The position numbers were made by a program, and so were the translations under genes. A stretch of DNA of 64,000 nucleotides from CALGKJ01 sp049322695 (GTDB lineage: Bacteria > Bacillota > Clostridia > Lutisporales > Lutisporaceae): the NCBI GenBank assembly GCA_049322695.1, contig JBMORW010000038.1, positions 1 through 64,000 on the forward strand, given 5' to 3'. The notes under the pieces were generated by a model. The model made no database searches, had not been told where the DNA came from, and saw nothing but the letters and a program-made list of their open reading frames with translations. Within the stretch, counting starts at the first letter, position 1; each line of letters begins with the position of its first letter. This document shows, piece by piece, positions 33,127 through 42,254 of this stretch.

Positions 33127-33146
33127 TAATATATGCAAAGCTGCAA

Positions 33147-33953
33147 TCAGCTTATCTTCAGCTCCAGCCTCAGCTTGTCGGCTATCATGGCAATAAACTC
33201 GCTGTTTGTCGGCTTCCCTTTTGTATTATGTATTGTATACCCGAACAAAGTGCTTATAGTCTCTACTCTTCCTCTGCCCCATGCCACCTCAATAGCATGT
33301 CTTATGGCTCTTTCAACTCTGCTTGGAGTAGTATTATACTTTCTAGATATTGAAGGATACAACTCCTTTGTAACTGCACTAAGAATCTCCATGTTATTTA
33401 CTACCATAGTAATTGCTTCTCTAAGATAGATATATCCCTTAATGTGTGCAGGCACTCCGATTTCGTGAATTATATTGGTTATGGCTGCTTCAAGCTCATG
33501 TGGAGTAGAAGATGCCACCAAACCAGAGGATACCGGCTGTACATATGACCTTCTTTCCGGTTCGTTTGTCTTTATGCCAACACATTCTCTTATTCTCTTG
33601 GAGAACACCTCCATATCAAAAGGCTTCACAACATAATACTCAGCTCCCAATGTAAGCGCTCTCTGTGTAATCTTATCCTGTCCAACTGCTGACAGTACTA
33701 TTATTTTAGGATGTCTTTCAAGGTTCATGGAATTAAGTCTCTCAAGTACTCCAAGTCCATCCAGGTGAGGCATTATTATATCTAAAATAATTATATCCGG
33801 TACTATCTTCTCAAGTATATCTATAACCTCAAGCCCGTCCTTAGCCACTCCTACAACCTCAAAATCCGGTTGAGCACTTAAATATTCACTTAATATGCTG
33901 CAAAAATCCTTATTATCATCAGCAATTAGTATTTTGACCTTATCAAAATTCAT
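33147..33953 (-). CDS. spo0A: Sporulation master regulator Spo0A
   Basis: 268 residues from the ATG at 33953 (AGGAGG seven bases upstream); the longer frame to 34028 is not used. The receiver domain has Asp12/Asp13, the phosphorylated Asp58 (DIIILDIIMPHLDG) and Lys110 (YYVVKPFD). A linker (about 125-145) precedes the Spo0A C-terminal DNA-binding domain with AAITNIIHEIGVPAHIKGY and the recognition region TTPSRVERAIRHAIEVAWGR. When phosphorylated it binds TGTCGAA boxes and starts sporulation. Three perfect boxes are present upstream, implying autoregulation. The spoIVB-spo0A order is conserved in spore formers. Confidence 0.98.
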   Translation of the reverse strand: MNFDKVKILIADDNKDFCSILSEYLSAQPDFEVVGVAKDGLEVIDILEKIVPDIIILDIIMPHLDGLGVLERLNSMNLERHPKIIVLSAVGQDKITQRALTLGAEYYVVKPFDMEVFSKRIRECVGIKTNEPERRSYVQPVSSGLVASSTPHELEAAITNIIHEIGVPAHIKGYIYLREAITMVVNNMEILSAVTKELYPSISRKYNTTPSRVERAIRHAIEVAWGRGRVETISTLFGYTIHNTKGKPTNSEFIAMIADKLRLELKIS

Positions 33954-33989
33954 CAGTATACCTCCTATTATTGTATTGCAGTAATTAGA

Positions 33990-33996
33990 TTCGACA
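33990..33996 (-). promoter_or_regulatory. Spo0A box 1 (proximal)
   Basis: A perfect TGTCGAA on the minus strand (TTCGACA on plus), 37 bp upstream of the spo0A start codon. From its proximity to the start it could repress or autoregulate. Confidence 0.65.
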
Positions 33997-34170
33997 AATG
34001 CAATGCATTTCCTGCTATTTTCTACCAATAATCGTTCTATTTTTTAATACAAATTACTACAGCAGTATTCTACAAAATACACCATTTTCAATACTTCCGA
34101 CAGTATGTAAAACTCAATTCAACATATCTGTCTCATGAGTTACTGCTATATATATTACAAATGCTATTAA

Positions 34171-34177
34171 TGTCGAA
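34171..34177 (+). promoter_or_regulatory. Spo0A box 2
   Basis: A perfect TGTCGAA on the plus strand, about 218 bp upstream of the spo0A start and 20 bp from box 3 in opposite orientation. A weaker one-mismatch copy (TCCGACA on plus) lies at 34096-34102. Confidence 0.65.
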
Positions 34178-34196
34178 AAAATACTCTTCAACAATT

Positions 34197-34203
34197 TTCG
34201 ACA
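34197..34203 (-). promoter_or_regulatory. Spo0A box 3
   Basis: A perfect TGTCGAA on the minus strand, about 244 bp upstream of the spo0A start and facing box 2. Both distal boxes lie just downstream of the spoIVB terminator and could be activator sites for a spo0A promoter. Confidence 0.65.
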
Positions 34204-34223
34204 AATACACTACATTATCAAAT

Positions 34224-34263
34224 AAAAAAAGCTGATCAGGACTTATTGTCCTGCAGCAGCTTT
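34224..34263 (-). terminator. Intrinsic terminator of spoIVB
   Basis: On the minus strand GCTG..CAGGAC-AATAA-GTCCTG..CAGC, a two-part stem with a small internal mismatch, is followed by TTTTTTTATTT. The hairpin includes the last codons and stop of spoIVB (34243). Confidence 0.75.
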
Positions 34264-35556
34264 ATATTCATTTTTTAAGCTAATATCAGCTTCATCCAAC
34301 ATCCACTCTATAAAAATCCCATAACCTCTGGTAGGGTCGTTTATCAAAACATGTGTTACGGCGCCTATGAGCTTACCATCCTGTATTATAGGACTTCCTG
34401 ACATCCCTTGAACAATTCCTCCTGTCTTTTCTATAAGGCGGGGGTCAGTAATTCTTATCAGCATGCTTTTAGAGCCCGCATTATTCTGTCTTACAACCTT
34501 CTGTATGAGAATGTCAAATTCCTCTATTTTATTTTCCTCTATAGTAGTCAGTATTTTTGCAGGTCCTTCCTTTACTTGATAGCTTAAGCCGACAGAAATG
34601 GGTTTTGTACGCTTGTTATCCTTCAGATTATTAAGCTTTCCATATATGCCGTAGTTTGTATTTTTCTCGATTTTTCCATAAGCCTCTTTACCGTCATAAA
34701 ACAATCCGATAATTTCTCCAGGTGCTGTCTTTCTTGCTTTCTGAACTGAAGCAACGCTGGATTTCATAATCGAGCCTCTGTCCACATCAATTAGTGCGCC
34801 GGAATCACTGTCAGTAATACCGTGTCCTAAAGCTCCAAATACCTTAGATTTCGGATCGTAAAAGGTTAAAGTACCTACACCTGCTATACAATCTCTTACC
34901 CAAAGACCTATTTTATATGTGTTTTCATCCTGACTGAGTACAGGCTTTACAGGTATTGTCATCTTGCTTTTAGATCTTTCTATAACTATTTCAACATTAT
35001 CCTCATTGTTCTTCCTGTTGTTCAGATACTCTATTATGTCCCTTTCGTTGTCAATTTTTTTGCCATTGATTTCAAGTAGTATATCTCCTATTTCAAAACC
35101 TGCGTCTGCTGCAGGAGAATGTCTCCTCCCGTCAGTACCATTTATGCTGGACATTCCTACAACCAGTAAGCCTCTTGCCTCAATTTTTACTCCTATTGCT
35201 TCACCTGATGGTACAAGCTTCAGATCAGGGATAACATTTACTGCTACCTGCTTAATCGGCAATATATTAAGCAGCATTACTCTCCCTTTTGTTCTGCCTT
35301 GATTGTTCCCATGAATAAGCGTAAAAGACGATACTAGCTTACTGGCACATTGTAGTTCAATATTATTCTGTTGTCCGTTATCCAAAACAAGATTGAATAT
35401 CAAACTGTCATTCAGCTTTTTACTCTGTCCCTGAATCACATTTATTTCATCAGGGAAGGTACACAAAACAGCAATGCTGCTTGCTAGTATGAAAATTGAA
35501 GCAAATATTACTATATAAAGAGCGAGGAATCTTCCATAAATTTTGTGCAATAACAT
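34243..35556 (-). CDS. spoIVB: SpoIVB serine peptidase
   Basis: 437 residues from the ATG at 35556, which has AGGAG four bases upstream; the longer frame starts with TTG. An N-terminal membrane anchor (about 8-33) is followed by a PDZ domain (about 115-205, SPAADAGFEIGDILLEINGK) and the SpoIVB peptidase domain with catalytic His245 (GALGHGITD), Asp371 (TDPRLIEKTGG) and Ser387 (VQGMSGSPII). Made in the forespore, it is secreted into the intermembrane space and cleaves SpoIVFA to switch on pro-sigma-K processing. No spoIVFA/FB pair is in the window. The two site-2 protease genes here are of other subfamilies. Confidence 0.96.
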   Translation of the reverse strand: MLLHKIYGRFLALYIVIFASIFILASSIAVLCTFPDEINVIQGQSKKLNDSLIFNLVLDNGQQNNIELQCASKLVSSFTLIHGNNQGRTKGRVMLLNILPIKQVAVNVIPDLKLVPSGEAIGVKIEARGLLVVGMSSINGTDGRRHSPAADAGFEIGDILLEINGKKIDNERDIIEYLNNRKNNEDNVEIVIERSKSKMTIPVKPVLSQDENTYKIGLWVRDCIAGVGTLTFYDPKSKVFGALGHGITDSDSGALIDVDRGSIMKSSVASVQKARKTAPGEIIGLFYDGKEAYGKIEKNTNYGIYGKLNNLKDNKRTKPISVGLSYQVKEGPAKILTTIEENKIEEFDILIQKVVRQNNAGSKSMLIRITDPRLIEKTGGIVQGMSGSPIIQDGKLIGAVTHVLINDPTRGYGIFIEWMLDEADISLKNEYKAAAGQ

Positions 35557-35783
35557 CACTCTCCTGAATCCCCAGAAGAGTCTTTCCTTCAAACAAATTT
35601 CTCTCTTTTAAGTTAACCTTTTTAAAGTCCTATTATTCCACAAAACATTTCAATTATCTGTAAAGCAGCGTAATTTCAATACTGTTTTTCATGGCACTTT
35701 ACAATAACATTCATACTAACCACTTATTTCCAAGTAATTTTTTTCATTCAGTAATATTCTGCGCTTTTTTAAAGCCATAATGC

Positions 35784-35810
35784 AAAAAAAGCAAGGAATA
35801 CTTTCCCTGC
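35784..35810 (-). terminator. Intrinsic terminator of recN
   Basis: On the minus strand GCAGGGAA-AGTA-TTCCTTGC (one G-U pair, 35810-35791) is followed by TTTTTTTG. It lies 3 bp past the recN stop at 35813. Confidence 0.85.
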
Positions 35811-35812
35811 TT

Positions 35813-37504
35813 TCATATCTGTCTGCTGCTTTTGATGAGCTCCATGGCATGCTGTATAGAGGATTTGTTGCCTGCATCTCCACCCATCATTCTGGCCACT
35901 TCTATGACTTTTTCATCTTCACTTAAGCATCTTATGCTGGTGCTTGTCTTATTATTAGAAATCAGCTTTTCAATATATATATGATTGTCAGCAAATGCAG
36001 CTATTTGTGGCAAATGTGTAATACAAACTGTCTGTACACTCCGCGCAATGGATTTTATCTTCTGTCCCACCATAGTGCCTGTCACACCTCCAATGCCTGC
36101 ATCAACCTCATCAAATACAAGTACCTCCAGCCTCTCGGTATTTGACAGAGCATTCTTAATAGCCAGCATGATTCTTGACATTTCACCGCCTGAAGCTATC
36201 TTGGAAAGTGGCTTATTTGGCTCTCCCGGATTGGGAGATATCATGAACTCTATTTTATCTATGCCCTTAGGGCTGATAGTGTTTTCGTTGCTTTCCACAT
36301 TGATAGCAAACTTCGCCCCCTGCATATTCAGGTCCTGAAGCTCTTTTTCCACAAGCTTCTCTAGACGTGCTGCAGATTTCTTTCTTTCCTTCGACAGCTT
36401 TAAGGCCACTTCCAGATATCTCATCTTTAAGCTATTTATTTTCTCTTCCAGTTCAGCCGCAAGCTTCTCACTATTTACCAGATCATCATATTGCTGCTGT
36501 GCCTTGTGCTCATACTCAAGTATCTCTTCTATGCTCGCACCATATTTACGCTTTAATCTGTTGATGATATCCAGTCTTTCTTCTATGGAGTCTATTTCCT
36601 TATCATTAAACTCTATATTATCTCTGTATCTTCTTAACTCATGCTTTATATCCTCCAGCTGAAAAGCAGAGCTTTCGATAACCGCTCTGATGCCCTCAAG
36701 GCTGCTGTCTATGTAAGCGGCATCAGCTATACTTGAGGTACATTCATTCATGATATCCATGACAGCCGATACGCTGTTATCTCCGCCGAAAAGCTTAAGA
36801 TAAGCAAAACTAATATTCTTATAAAGCTTTTCTGCATTGCTGAGCAATGTTTTTCTTGATTTCAGTTCCTCTTCTTCATTGCTTTTCAGTTTTGCCGATC
36901 TAATTTCTTCAATCTGATATTTAAGAAGATCCAGTCTTCTTTCTCTTTCAGAGGTATTTCCGCAAACCTCAAAAAGCTTTGCTTCGCTGCTCTTTATTTC
37001 ATCAAGCAGACTTTTTATGTTCTGCTTACATGAAATAATATCGCCCTGGCTGAAATTATCAACTAAATCCATATGTCTTGCAGTATTCAGCAGCAGCTGA
37101 TGTTCATTCTGCCCTACTATGTCAATTATGTTTTCAGTAATGCTTCTTAGCATCGATAGAGTCACTATTTGCCCATTTACTCTGGCTACTGATTTACCTG
37201 ACGTGTTCACTTCTCTCGAAATAAGCAGAGTATTATCCTCCTCCAAAGTAATGCCATACTCGTTCAATGACTCAAGTAATTCCATTGAATTGTCAACAAT
37301 AAACAATGCCTCAATACCGGCCTTTTGAGCACCATGTCGTATGTCATCCTTGCTCAGCTTTCCTCCGGTTACAGCATCAATAGCGTCTATTACGAGAGAT
37401 TTACCTGCTCCTGTTTCTCCTGTAATGACATTTAACCCATTAGTAAAGTTCATTGTTTCCTGTTCAATTATGACATAATTTCTAATACTTAGTTCAAGCA
37501 GCAT
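35813..37504 (-). CDS. recN: DNA repair protein RecN
   Basis: 563 residues, SMC-like. The Walker A site is GETGAGKSLVIDAID (29-43). Two long coiled-coil arms (about 150-260 and 280-385, e.g. GNTSERERRLDLLKYQIEEI) flank the hinge. The ABC signature KIASGGEMSRIMLAIK and Walker B VLVFDEVDAGIGG follow. It acts early at double-strand breaks, gathering DNA ends. It is 9 bp after argR and probably co-transcribed with nadK-argR. No LexA box is evident directly upstream. Confidence 0.97.
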   Translation of the reverse strand: MLLELSIRNYVIIEQETMNFTNGLNVITGETGAGKSLVIDAIDAVTGGKLSKDDIRHGAQKAGIEALFIVDNSMELLESLNEYGITLEEDNTLLISREVNTSGKSVARVNGQIVTLSMLRSITENIIDIVGQNEHQLLLNTARHMDLVDNFSQGDIISCKQNIKSLLDEIKSSEAKLFEVCGNTSERERRLDLLKYQIEEIRSAKLKSNEEEELKSRKTLLSNAEKLYKNISFAYLKLFGGDNSVSAVMDIMNECTSSIADAAYIDSSLEGIRAVIESSAFQLEDIKHELRRYRDNIEFNDKEIDSIEERLDIINRLKRKYGASIEEILEYEHKAQQQYDDLVNSEKLAAELEEKINSLKMRYLEVALKLSKERKKSAARLEKLVEKELQDLNMQGAKFAINVESNENTISPKGIDKIEFMISPNPGEPNKPLSKIASGGEMSRIMLAIKNALSNTERLEVLVFDEVDAGIGGVTGTMVGQKIKSIARSVQTVCITHLPQIAAFADNHIYIEKLISNNKTSTSIRCLSEDEKVIEVARMMGGDAGNKSSIQHAMELIKSSRQI

Positions 37505-37513
37505 TTAATCCAC

Positions 37514-37963
37514 CTATTTCATCAGCTTTCTAAATCTTTCCATAACATGCTCAACACTGTTAAAATCTCTTATCAAAACGAAAATTGTATCATCACCTGC
37601 CAAAGTGCCTACAATATCCTTAATATCAAAGGCATCTATAGCTTCACATGCAGCGCCTGCTGCCCCCGAAAAGGTCTTCAGTACAATTATGTTTCCGGCA
37701 AAATCCATATTTAATACTGATTCCGTAAACATCTTAACAAGTCTTTCACTAAGCATAGTATCATGCTCCTTAAGAGCAGCATACTTGTACCTGCCGTTTT
37801 CAGTAAGAACCTTAATAAGTCTCAGCTCTTTAATATCTCTTGAGACAGTTGCCTGTGTTACATTAAAGCCGTTCTTCTTCAGTTCCTCCGCAAGCTCCTC
37901 TTGTGTTTCAACGATATTCCTGTCGATAATTTCCAGTATTTTTGCATGTCTGGATATTTTCAT
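37514..37963 (-). CDS. argR: Arginine repressor ArgR/AhrC
   Basis: 149 residues from the ATG at 37963, preceded by GGAGGGGAATTGT; the TTG at 37978 is less likely. The N-terminal winged helix has IVETQEELAEELKKNGFNVT followed by QATVSRDIKELRLIKV. The C-terminal hexamerisation/arginine-binding domain has GTLAGDDTIFVLIRD, where the two Asp residues bind arginine. It controls arginine biosynthesis and catabolism genes. The nadK-argR-recN arrangement is conserved in Firmicutes. Confidence 0.95.
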   Translation of the reverse strand: MKISRHAKILEIIDRNIVETQEELAEELKKNGFNVTQATVSRDIKELRLIKVLTENGRYKYAALKEHDTMLSERLVKMFTESVLNMDFAGNIIVLKTFSGAAGAACEAIDAFDIKDIVGTLAGDDTIFVLIRDFNSVEHVMERFRKLMK

Positions 37964-37979
37964 ACAATTCCCCTCCAAT

Positions 37980-38846
37980 TTAACTGTTTTTATAGTTCAT
38001 TCTTTCTGACATTTTCCTTCTTAATACATCGAAAAAGCTTCTTTGATTGAGCTTCACCAAACTTGTTTGATAGCCGGATTTACTGACAGTGACTATATCT
38101 CCGGGTTTTAGCTTATAGCCGTGCTGACCGTCAACAGTCAGCATAACCTCGGTACTGTTTTCACATATTTCAACCTTCACAATATCCTCATCAGATACAA
38201 CTATGGACCTGGAATGCAATGAATGCGGACAAATGGGGGTTATTATCAATACCTTTACCAAAGGACTCACTAAGGGTCCTCCTGCTGATAATGAGTAAGC
38301 TGTTGAACCAGTAGGGCTGCATATAATCAACCCGTCGGCAGCATACAAATCAACAAAGCTGTCGTTTATAAAAAGTGAACAGCTGATAATCCGGGAAAAG
38401 GTTCCTCTTGTTATTCCTATGTCATTTAGTGCAGTAAACCTTCCAAGAAGTATATTGTCCTTTTCAACGTAGGCATCCAGCATCATTCGCTTTTCTATCC
38501 TGTATTCGCCTTCCAGTATTCTTTCAAATACATGATACATGTCGGCAACCTCAGTTTCTGTTAAAAAACCCAGATGTCCAAGGTTTATGCCGAACAAAGG
38601 CACATCATAGATGCAGGACTGTCTAGCAACATTAAGGAGAGTTCCGTCTCCCCCCAATACAATCACCATATCAGAATCTGAATAGATTTCCTCAACAGGA
38701 AATGCAAGCTCCGGCATATACAGCTTATTGGCTATGGTATCATTCAGCATAACCTCTACATTTTTATTCTTAAGCCACTTGACTATATTCTCAGTAATTG
38801 TCAGATCTGAGTCCTTGCTAAGATTGGGAATAATACCAAACCTCAT
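37980..38846 (-). CDS. nadK: NAD kinase
   Basis: 288 residues from the ATG at 38846, where homologues begin (MRFGIIPNLSKD); no strong ribosome site is seen and the frame is open to 38918. The motifs are MVIVLGGDGTLLNVAR (GGDGT), GINLGHLGFLTE, and CSPTGSTAYSLSAGGPLVSP, the NAD-binding stretch. It phosphorylates NAD to NADP in the cytoplasm. It lies between tlyA (after the tlyA terminator) and argR (16 bp). Confidence 0.94.
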   Translation of the reverse strand: MRFGIIPNLSKDSDLTITENIVKWLKNKNVEVMLNDTIANKLYMPELAFPVEEIYSDSDMVIVLGGDGTLLNVARQSCIYDVPLFGINLGHLGFLTETEVADMYHVFERILEGEYRIEKRMMLDAYVEKDNILLGRFTALNDIGITRGTFSRIISCSLFINDSFVDLYAADGLIICSPTGSTAYSLSAGGPLVSPLVKVLIITPICPHSLHSRSIVVSDEDIVKVEICENSTEVMLTVDGQHGYKLKPGDIVTVSKSGYQTSLVKLNQRSFFDVLRRKMSERMNYKNS

Positions 38847-39011
38847 AAACTTACATGCACCGTCCTGTCTGCTTTTGATATTTGAATATAATGCCGTATA
38901 AATATTAAAATAATTCACTATTTATAATTTTATATGATGAGTATAAAATTATCCATATATTTTTTTAATATTGTATAATATATCCAGCACAAAAAGTATT
39001 CAAGCATAAAT

Positions 39012-39039
39012 AAAAGGATACCGTATTATGACAGCATCC
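39012..39039 (-). terminator. Intrinsic terminator of the dxs-tlyA transcript
   Basis: On the minus strand GGATGCTGT-CATAAT-ACGGTATCC (two G-U pairs) is followed by TTTTATTTATG, 9 bp past the tlyA stop at 39048. It would end the isoprenoid/xse operon before nadK. Confidence 0.7.
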
Positions 39040-39047
39040 CTCAAGTA

Positions 39048-39863
39048 TCATATTGAATTATTGGCATCCTCTACAACAGTATGTATTACATTCTGTATAT
39101 CGCTTATAGTACCTTCCTTTTCAGATTTGCCGAGATATAGCAGATATTCTATATTCCCTTCCGGTCCTCTGACAGGTGAATAAGTCAATCCCAATATACC
39201 AAAAGGCACTTTGTTCTCACAGAAGTCAACAATAGCCCTTATAACCTCAATATGAACCTCCTTATCCCTTACTACACCTTTTTTTCCCACCTTTTCTCTG
39301 CCCGCCTCGAACTGAGGCTTAATAAGACATACAACTCTGCCATTTTCCTTTAAAAGATAATATACGGAAGGCAGCACCTTAGTAAGAGAAATAAATGAGA
39401 CATCTATGGAAGCAAAATCAGCCATATCATCCAGCTGGTCCGGAGTGACATATCTGATGTTGGTTCTTTCCATACAAACAACTCTGCTGTCAGTGCGAAG
39501 TGTCCATGCCAGTTGACCATAACCTACATCAATTGCATAAACTTTCACTGCACCGTTTTGAAGCATACAATCTGTAAACCCTCCTGTAGATGCTCCAATA
39601 TCTATTCCTATAAGCCCTGCGAGCTTTATGTCAAACTGCTTAATGGCCTTCTCAAGCTTTAGTCCTCCCCTGCTTACATAGGGAATGGCATTTCCTCTTA
39701 TTTCTATATTGCTGTTACAGGATACCTTTACTCCGGGTTTATCTGTCTTTACTCCATTTACATAAACTACACCCGACATAATCTGGCTTCTGGCTTTTTC
39801 TCTGCTTTCAGACATTCCTTTATTATGAATCAATATATCCAGTCTTTCTTTTTTGTCTTCCAT
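39048..39863 (-). CDS. tlyA: TlyA family rRNA methyltransferase / S4-domain protein
   Basis: 271 residues. The S4 RNA-binding domain is at the N-terminus (ERLDILIHNKGMSESREKAR, 6-25). The FtsJ-like methyltransferase core has IGIDIGASTGGFTDCML (about 87-103, SAM site) and DFASIDVSFISLTKVLP. TlyA 2'-O-methylates cytidines of 16S and 23S rRNA in mycobacteria, and this modification is needed for capreomycin sensitivity. It lies 15 bp downstream of dxs, as in Bacillus (yqxC). Confidence 0.9.
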   Translation of the reverse strand: MEDKKERLDILIHNKGMSESREKARSQIMSGVVYVNGVKTDKPGVKVSCNSNIEIRGNAIPYVSRGGLKLEKAIKQFDIKLAGLIGIDIGASTGGFTDCMLQNGAVKVYAIDVGYGQLAWTLRTDSRVVCMERTNIRYVTPDQLDDMADFASIDVSFISLTKVLPSVYYLLKENGRVVCLIKPQFEAGREKVGKKGVVRDKEVHIEVIRAIVDFCENKVPFGILGLTYSPVRGPEGNIEYLLYLGKSEKEGTISDIQNVIHTVVEDANNSI

Positions 39864-39878
39864 AGAGGCTCCTTTCAG

Positions 39879-41756
39879 CTAACGTACAGACCCCTTAAGG
39901 TCCTCCATAATCGTTTTAAAAATACTTTCTTCATCCAGGCCCTCCAGCTTGTATAGCTCAGAGTTTTCGCCATGCACCACATATTTATCATTGTGTGCAA
40001 ATATCTTAACCCTTGTATTGTAATCATTATTGCTGTAAAATTCTAAAACACCACTGCCCATTCCGCCGGCAAGTACGTTGTCCTCAATAGTATATACTCT
40101 GTTGAACTTACTTGCTGCAGCTCTCAACATTTCCTCATCCATGGGCTTTATAAACCTCATATTCACCAATGTAAAGCTGTAGCCTTCCTTTTTCAGCATC
40201 CTGATTACTTTATCGGCTGTCGAAGTCATTTTTCCTTCAGCAATAATAATCCCGTCCTTACCTTCAGCAAGCAGCTCGCTTTTTCCATATTCTACAGCCT
40301 TGGGAGAATAATCAAACTCTGCTTCTTCTCCTCTTGGATATCTTATTGCTGCAGGTACGCCAAGCTTAAAAGCCAATTCAAGCATTTCTTCAAGCTCCTG
40401 ACCATCTTTGGGACTCATTATTGTAATATTGGGCACATGCCTTAAATATGATATATCCAGAATCCCGTGATGAGTTTCACCGTCAGAGCCTACAATACCC
40501 GCCCTGTCTATGGCAAATACAACGGGAAGCTTCTGCATGCAAACATCGTGTACAATCTGATCATAAGCTCTCTGCAAAAAAGTAGAGTACACTGCAAAGA
40601 CTGGCTTATAGCCATTTGCAGCCAAACCAGCACAAAAGGTAACGGCATGCTGCTCTGCAATTCCCACATCAAAAAATCTCTTCCTGAACATCTTTGAGAA
40701 TTCTGACAATCCTGTACCATCAGGCATTGCTGCCGACACGGCAACAATCTTTTCATCCCTTTCAGCCAGTTCCACGAGCTTGTTTCCAAATATATTGGAA
40801 TAGCTTCTGTTTTCTGATTTATTTTTAATTTCACCTGTAACAATATTGAAGGGACCAACCCCATGATACTTCTCAGGCATTACCTCCGCATACTTATAGC
40901 CCTTGCCTTTTTTTGTTATGACATGTACAAGCACAGGATAGCCGTTGTAGCTCTTGGCATTTTTCAGTACCTGCTCAAGATTGCTGATATCATGACCATC
41001 TATAGGTCCTAAATACTTAAAGCCAAGCTCTTCAAATAGTATTCCCGGCACCAGCAGATATTTCATCCAGTTTTTGAATTTTTCTGCAGCATTATAAACA
41101 GGCTTGCCTATCACAGGTATCTTATTCAGTATTTCCTGCAGCTCAGCCTTGAACTTGAAATAGGCAGGAACAGTTCTAATCCTGCTCAGATACTTTGACA
41201 TACCTCCTATATTTTTGGAAATAGACATATTATTGTCATTTAATACAACTATCAGGCTTGTTGGAAAATCACCTGCGTGATTCAGGGCTTCGAAAGCCAT
41301 ACCTCCGGTCAGGGCTCCATCCCCAATAACTGCAACAACAGAATTGCTCTCCTTTGATAAATCCCTTGCCTTGGCAATACCAAGGGCAGCAGAAATAGAA
41401 GTACTGCTGTGACCTGTTTCAAAAGCATCATGCTCGCTTTCATTTCTTTTCGGAAAACCGCTTATACCTCCAAAGGTACGAAGAGTCTTAAACTCATCCT
41501 TCCTGCCGGATAGTATTTTGTGGGCATAAGATTGATGTCCCACATCCCATATTATTTTGTCATCAGGCGTATTAAAAGCCCTGTGCAAAGCTATTGTAAG
41601 CTCTATTACTCCAAGGTTGGATGCAAGATGTCCTCCGTTGCAGGCTACAACCTCTATTATATATCTTCTCAAGTCTTCAGCCAGAAGCTTCAACTGTTCA
41701 GTATTCAGTTTTTTAATATCTTCAGCTGAATTAATTCTATCCAATAAATGATACAT
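39879..41756 (-). CDS. dxs: 1-deoxy-D-xylulose-5-phosphate synthase
   Basis: 625 residues, full length. Thiamine-diphosphate motif GDGALTGGMAFEALNHAGD followed by VVLNDNNMSISKNIGG, the transketolase pyrimidine domain (AEQHAVTFCAGLAANGYKPV) and C-terminal domain (RYPRGEEAEFDY) are all clear. It condenses pyruvate and glyceraldehyde-3-phosphate to start the MEP isoprenoid pathway. With ispA just upstream it feeds undecaprenyl and quinone precursors, also needed for the MraY-like lipid carrier step at 29744. Confidence 0.97.
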   Translation of the reverse strand: MYHLLDRINSAEDIKKLNTEQLKLLAEDLRRYIIEVVACNGGHLASNLGVIELTIALHRAFNTPDDKIIWDVGHQSYAHKILSGRKDEFKTLRTFGGISGFPKRNESEHDAFETGHSSTSISAALGIAKARDLSKESNSVVAVIGDGALTGGMAFEALNHAGDFPTSLIVVLNDNNMSISKNIGGMSKYLSRIRTVPAYFKFKAELQEILNKIPVIGKPVYNAAEKFKNWMKYLLVPGILFEELGFKYLGPIDGHDISNLEQVLKNAKSYNGYPVLVHVITKKGKGYKYAEVMPEKYHGVGPFNIVTGEIKNKSENRSYSNIFGNKLVELAERDEKIVAVSAAMPDGTGLSEFSKMFRKRFFDVGIAEQHAVTFCAGLAANGYKPVFAVYSTFLQRAYDQIVHDVCMQKLPVVFAIDRAGIVGSDGETHHGILDISYLRHVPNITIMSPKDGQELEEMLELAFKLGVPAAIRYPRGEEAEFDYSPKAVEYGKSELLAEGKDGIIIAEGKMTSTADKVIRMLKKEGYSFTLVNMRFIKPMDEEMLRAAASKFNRVYTIEDNVLAGGMGSGVLEFYSNNDYNTRVKIFAHNDKYVVHGENSELYKLEGLDEESIFKTIMEDLKGSVR

Positions 41757-41769
41757 TCTATCCCTCTTA

Positions 41770-42213
41770 TCAAATAATTATGTTTGCCAATAAAATACCC
41801 AATATAGCTCCTGCAACTACTTCTACAGGAGTATGACCTATAAGCTCCTTAAGCTTTTCGTTTTCAAGATGCTTGTTGTGAGTAAGATCGTCAATGATTA
41901 TATTTAGTATTTTGGCCTGATAGCCGGCTGCTCTCCTTACACCGGCTGCATCATACATTACCACAAAAGCAAAGCATAAGGAAAGGGCAAAAAATGAAGA
42001 ATCCCAACCATGTATCTTGCCTATTGAAGTTGCCAGAGCCATTACAAAAGCAGTATGTGAGCTTGGCATGCCTCCTGACCCCACTAAACGTCCGGCATCA
42101 AACTTTTTACTTACAAACATAGTCAATATCAGTTTTATCAGCTGTGCCGTCAGCCATGCACAGAAGCAAGCGAATAGCACTTTATTGTTAAGTATTTTAT
42201 CAAAAAAAACCAC
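41770..42213 (-). CDS. Divergent PAP2-family membrane protein (DUF212)
   Basis: 147 residues from a GTG at 42213 (AGGAGG six bases upstream). Four hydrophobic segments and the conserved KFDAGRLVGSGGMPSSHTAF (38-57) and MYDAAGVRRAAGYQAKILN stretch define the DUF212 branch of PAP2-like membrane proteins. The SGGMPSSHT loop resembles the phosphatase motif SGHPxxH of PAP2 enzymes. Between ispA and dxs it might act on polyprenyl phosphates, but no activity has been shown for the family that I know of. Confidence 0.82.
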   Translation of the reverse strand: MVFFDKILNNKVLFACFCAWLTAQLIKLILTMFVSKKFDAGRLVGSGGMPSSHTAFVMALATSIGKIHGWDSSFFALSLCFAFVVMYDAAGVRRAAGYQAKILNIIIDDLTHNKHLENEKLKELIGHTPVEVVAGAILGILLANIII

Positions 42214-42254
42214 TGGAATCCTCCTTATGTGTAGTATATGATGTATGTAACCAA

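Noticed and set aside
40508..40864. 118-residue minus-strand frame inside dxs
   Set aside because: An alternative frame wholly inside the well-conserved dxs sequence; a shadow.
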